From NCBI RefSeq assembly GCF_014196505.1, contig NZ_JACIDW010000001.1:744001-808000 (forward strand): a stretch of DNA of 64,000 nt, in the 5' to 3' direction. The stretch is from Rhizobium metallidurans. Its GTDB lineage: Bacteria; Pseudomonadota; Alphaproteobacteria; Rhizobiales; Rhizobiaceae. The translations under genes were made by a program, and so were the position numbers. Below the pieces are notes generated by a model. It was not told the DNA's origin and did no database searches. It saw only the letters and a list, made by a program, of their open reading frames with translations. The first letter of the stretch is position 1; every line of letters starts with the position of its first letter. Shown piece after piece: positions 63,424-64,000 of this stretch.

Positions 63424-64000
63424 GAAGAATTGATCTTTCGCTCTATCTCGTCCTCGATCCCGAGCTCTGCGCCGGCATCGGCATGGTCGAAACCGCAGGG
63501 CGAGCCGTCGCCGGTGGCGCCACCGTGGTGCAGCTCCGCGACAAGAACGCCTCCACCGCGCGGATGATCGAGACCGGCCTTGTTCTGAAGGAAGCGCTCG
63601 CCGGCACCGGCGCATTGCTTGTCGTCAACGATGATGTCGATGCGGCCATCGCGATCAGCGCCGATGGGCTGCATGTCGGCCAGGACGATATGGTCGTGCG
63701 TGCCGCGCGCGAGCGGATCGGGCCTGACATGATCCTCGGCCTGTCGGTGGAGACAGAGGTCCTGGCGAGGGCTGTCGATCCCGCACTGGTCGACTATGCC
63801 GGTATCGGGCCGGTCTTCGCGACGCAGACCAAGCCGGACCACAAGCCGCCGGTAGGGTTCGACGGCCTGGCGCGTCTCGCCGCCATCTGCCCGGTTCCGT
63901 CCGTCGCGATTGGTGGGCTCAAGCTGGCGCATGTCGCCGGTGTCTTCGCCGCCGGCGTCGATGGGATCGCCGTCGTTTCGGCGATCTGTGGAACATCGGA
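63420..64000 (+). CDS. thiE: Thiamine-phosphate synthase, cut by the window end
   Basis: The first 193 codons of thiamine phosphate synthase, which joins the thiazole and pyrimidine phosphates. ATG at 63420 overlaps the thiM stop (ATGA). The product reads MRRIDLSLYLVLDPELCAGI; GGATVVQLRDKNASTARMIE; and VVNDDVDAAIAISADGLHVG. GIGPVFATQTKPDHKPPVG and VAIGGL complete the phosphate-binding barrel. Only the last few residues are missing. It acts on the ThiM product. Confidence 0.94.
   Translation, partial: MRRIDLSLYLVLDPELCAGIGMVETAGRAVAGGATVVQLRDKNASTARMIETGLVLKEALAGTGALLVVNDDVDAAIAISADGLHVGQDDMVVRAARERIGPDMILGLSVETEVLARAVDPALVDYAGIGPVFATQTKPDHKPPVGFDGLARLAAICPVPSVAIGGLKLAHVAGVFAAGVDGIAVVSAICGTS

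Overview
The window reads as one stretch of the main replicon or a large plasmid of an alphaproteobacterium, most likely Rhizobiales (Rhizobiaceae-like). The evidence is high GC with GC-ending codons, a PutA without an N-terminal DNA-binding domain next to an Lrp-type regulator, rhizobial-style ABC uptake operons, cyo and urease genes, and GTG/TTG starts. No rRNA, tRNA, CRISPR or phage genes were seen. The only insertion-element trace is a broken IS5-type transposase near 35.0 kb, inside a short AT-rich patch.

Layout: 0-2 kb holds the start of cyoB and all of cyoA (minus strand). 2-3.7 kb holds two small unknown genes and a Nudix protein. 3.8-12.7 kb is a tightly coupled minus-strand operon: a BMP/nucleoside-type ABC transporter, two cytosine-deaminase-like amidohydrolases and a gamma-glutamyltransferase-like Ntn hydrolase, with a GntR regulator next to it and a GntP permease diverging. 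15.5-21.8 kb is a urease operon in the order ureJ-ureF-(yqhA-like)-ureD-ureA-ureB-ureC-urea channel. It has no ureE and no ureG, yet a frameshifted ureG stub lies 16 kb away at 37.75 kb. 21.8-28.8 kb is an RND efflux pair followed by two tandem paralogous AraC regulators. 29-34.9 kb has two related SLC13/DASS-type transporters around a lipoprotein hydrolase and a DUF1269 protein. 35-36.2 kb is the AT-rich patch with the IS relic. 36.2-41.7 kb has an AI-2E-type permease, a small exported protein, pntA-pntB and an Lrp regulator.

42.0-56.6 kb is the most unusual part. It contains a Gfo/Idh/MocA oxidoreductase, a complete sugar ABC importer, a D-threonine-aldolase-like PLP enzyme, two M81 (MlrC-like) metallopeptidases, a SnoaL/NTF2-like protein, RidA, an RpiR regulator, an SDR dehydrogenase and a GH20 hexosaminidase with no visible export signal. 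Similar AT-rich boxes precede the main divergent transcription units. I infer one regulon that imports an amino-sugar conjugate and cleaves both its glycosidic and amide parts in the cytoplasm. The substrate is unknown.

56.8-64 kb contains a dienelactone-hydrolase-family protein, a relic of an amino-acid ABC ATPase, a perfect 34-bp palindrome, putA with a divergent Lrp-type activator, and a TPP riboswitch with a Shine-Dalgarno-masking hairpin controlling thiM-thiE. The window ends inside thiE.
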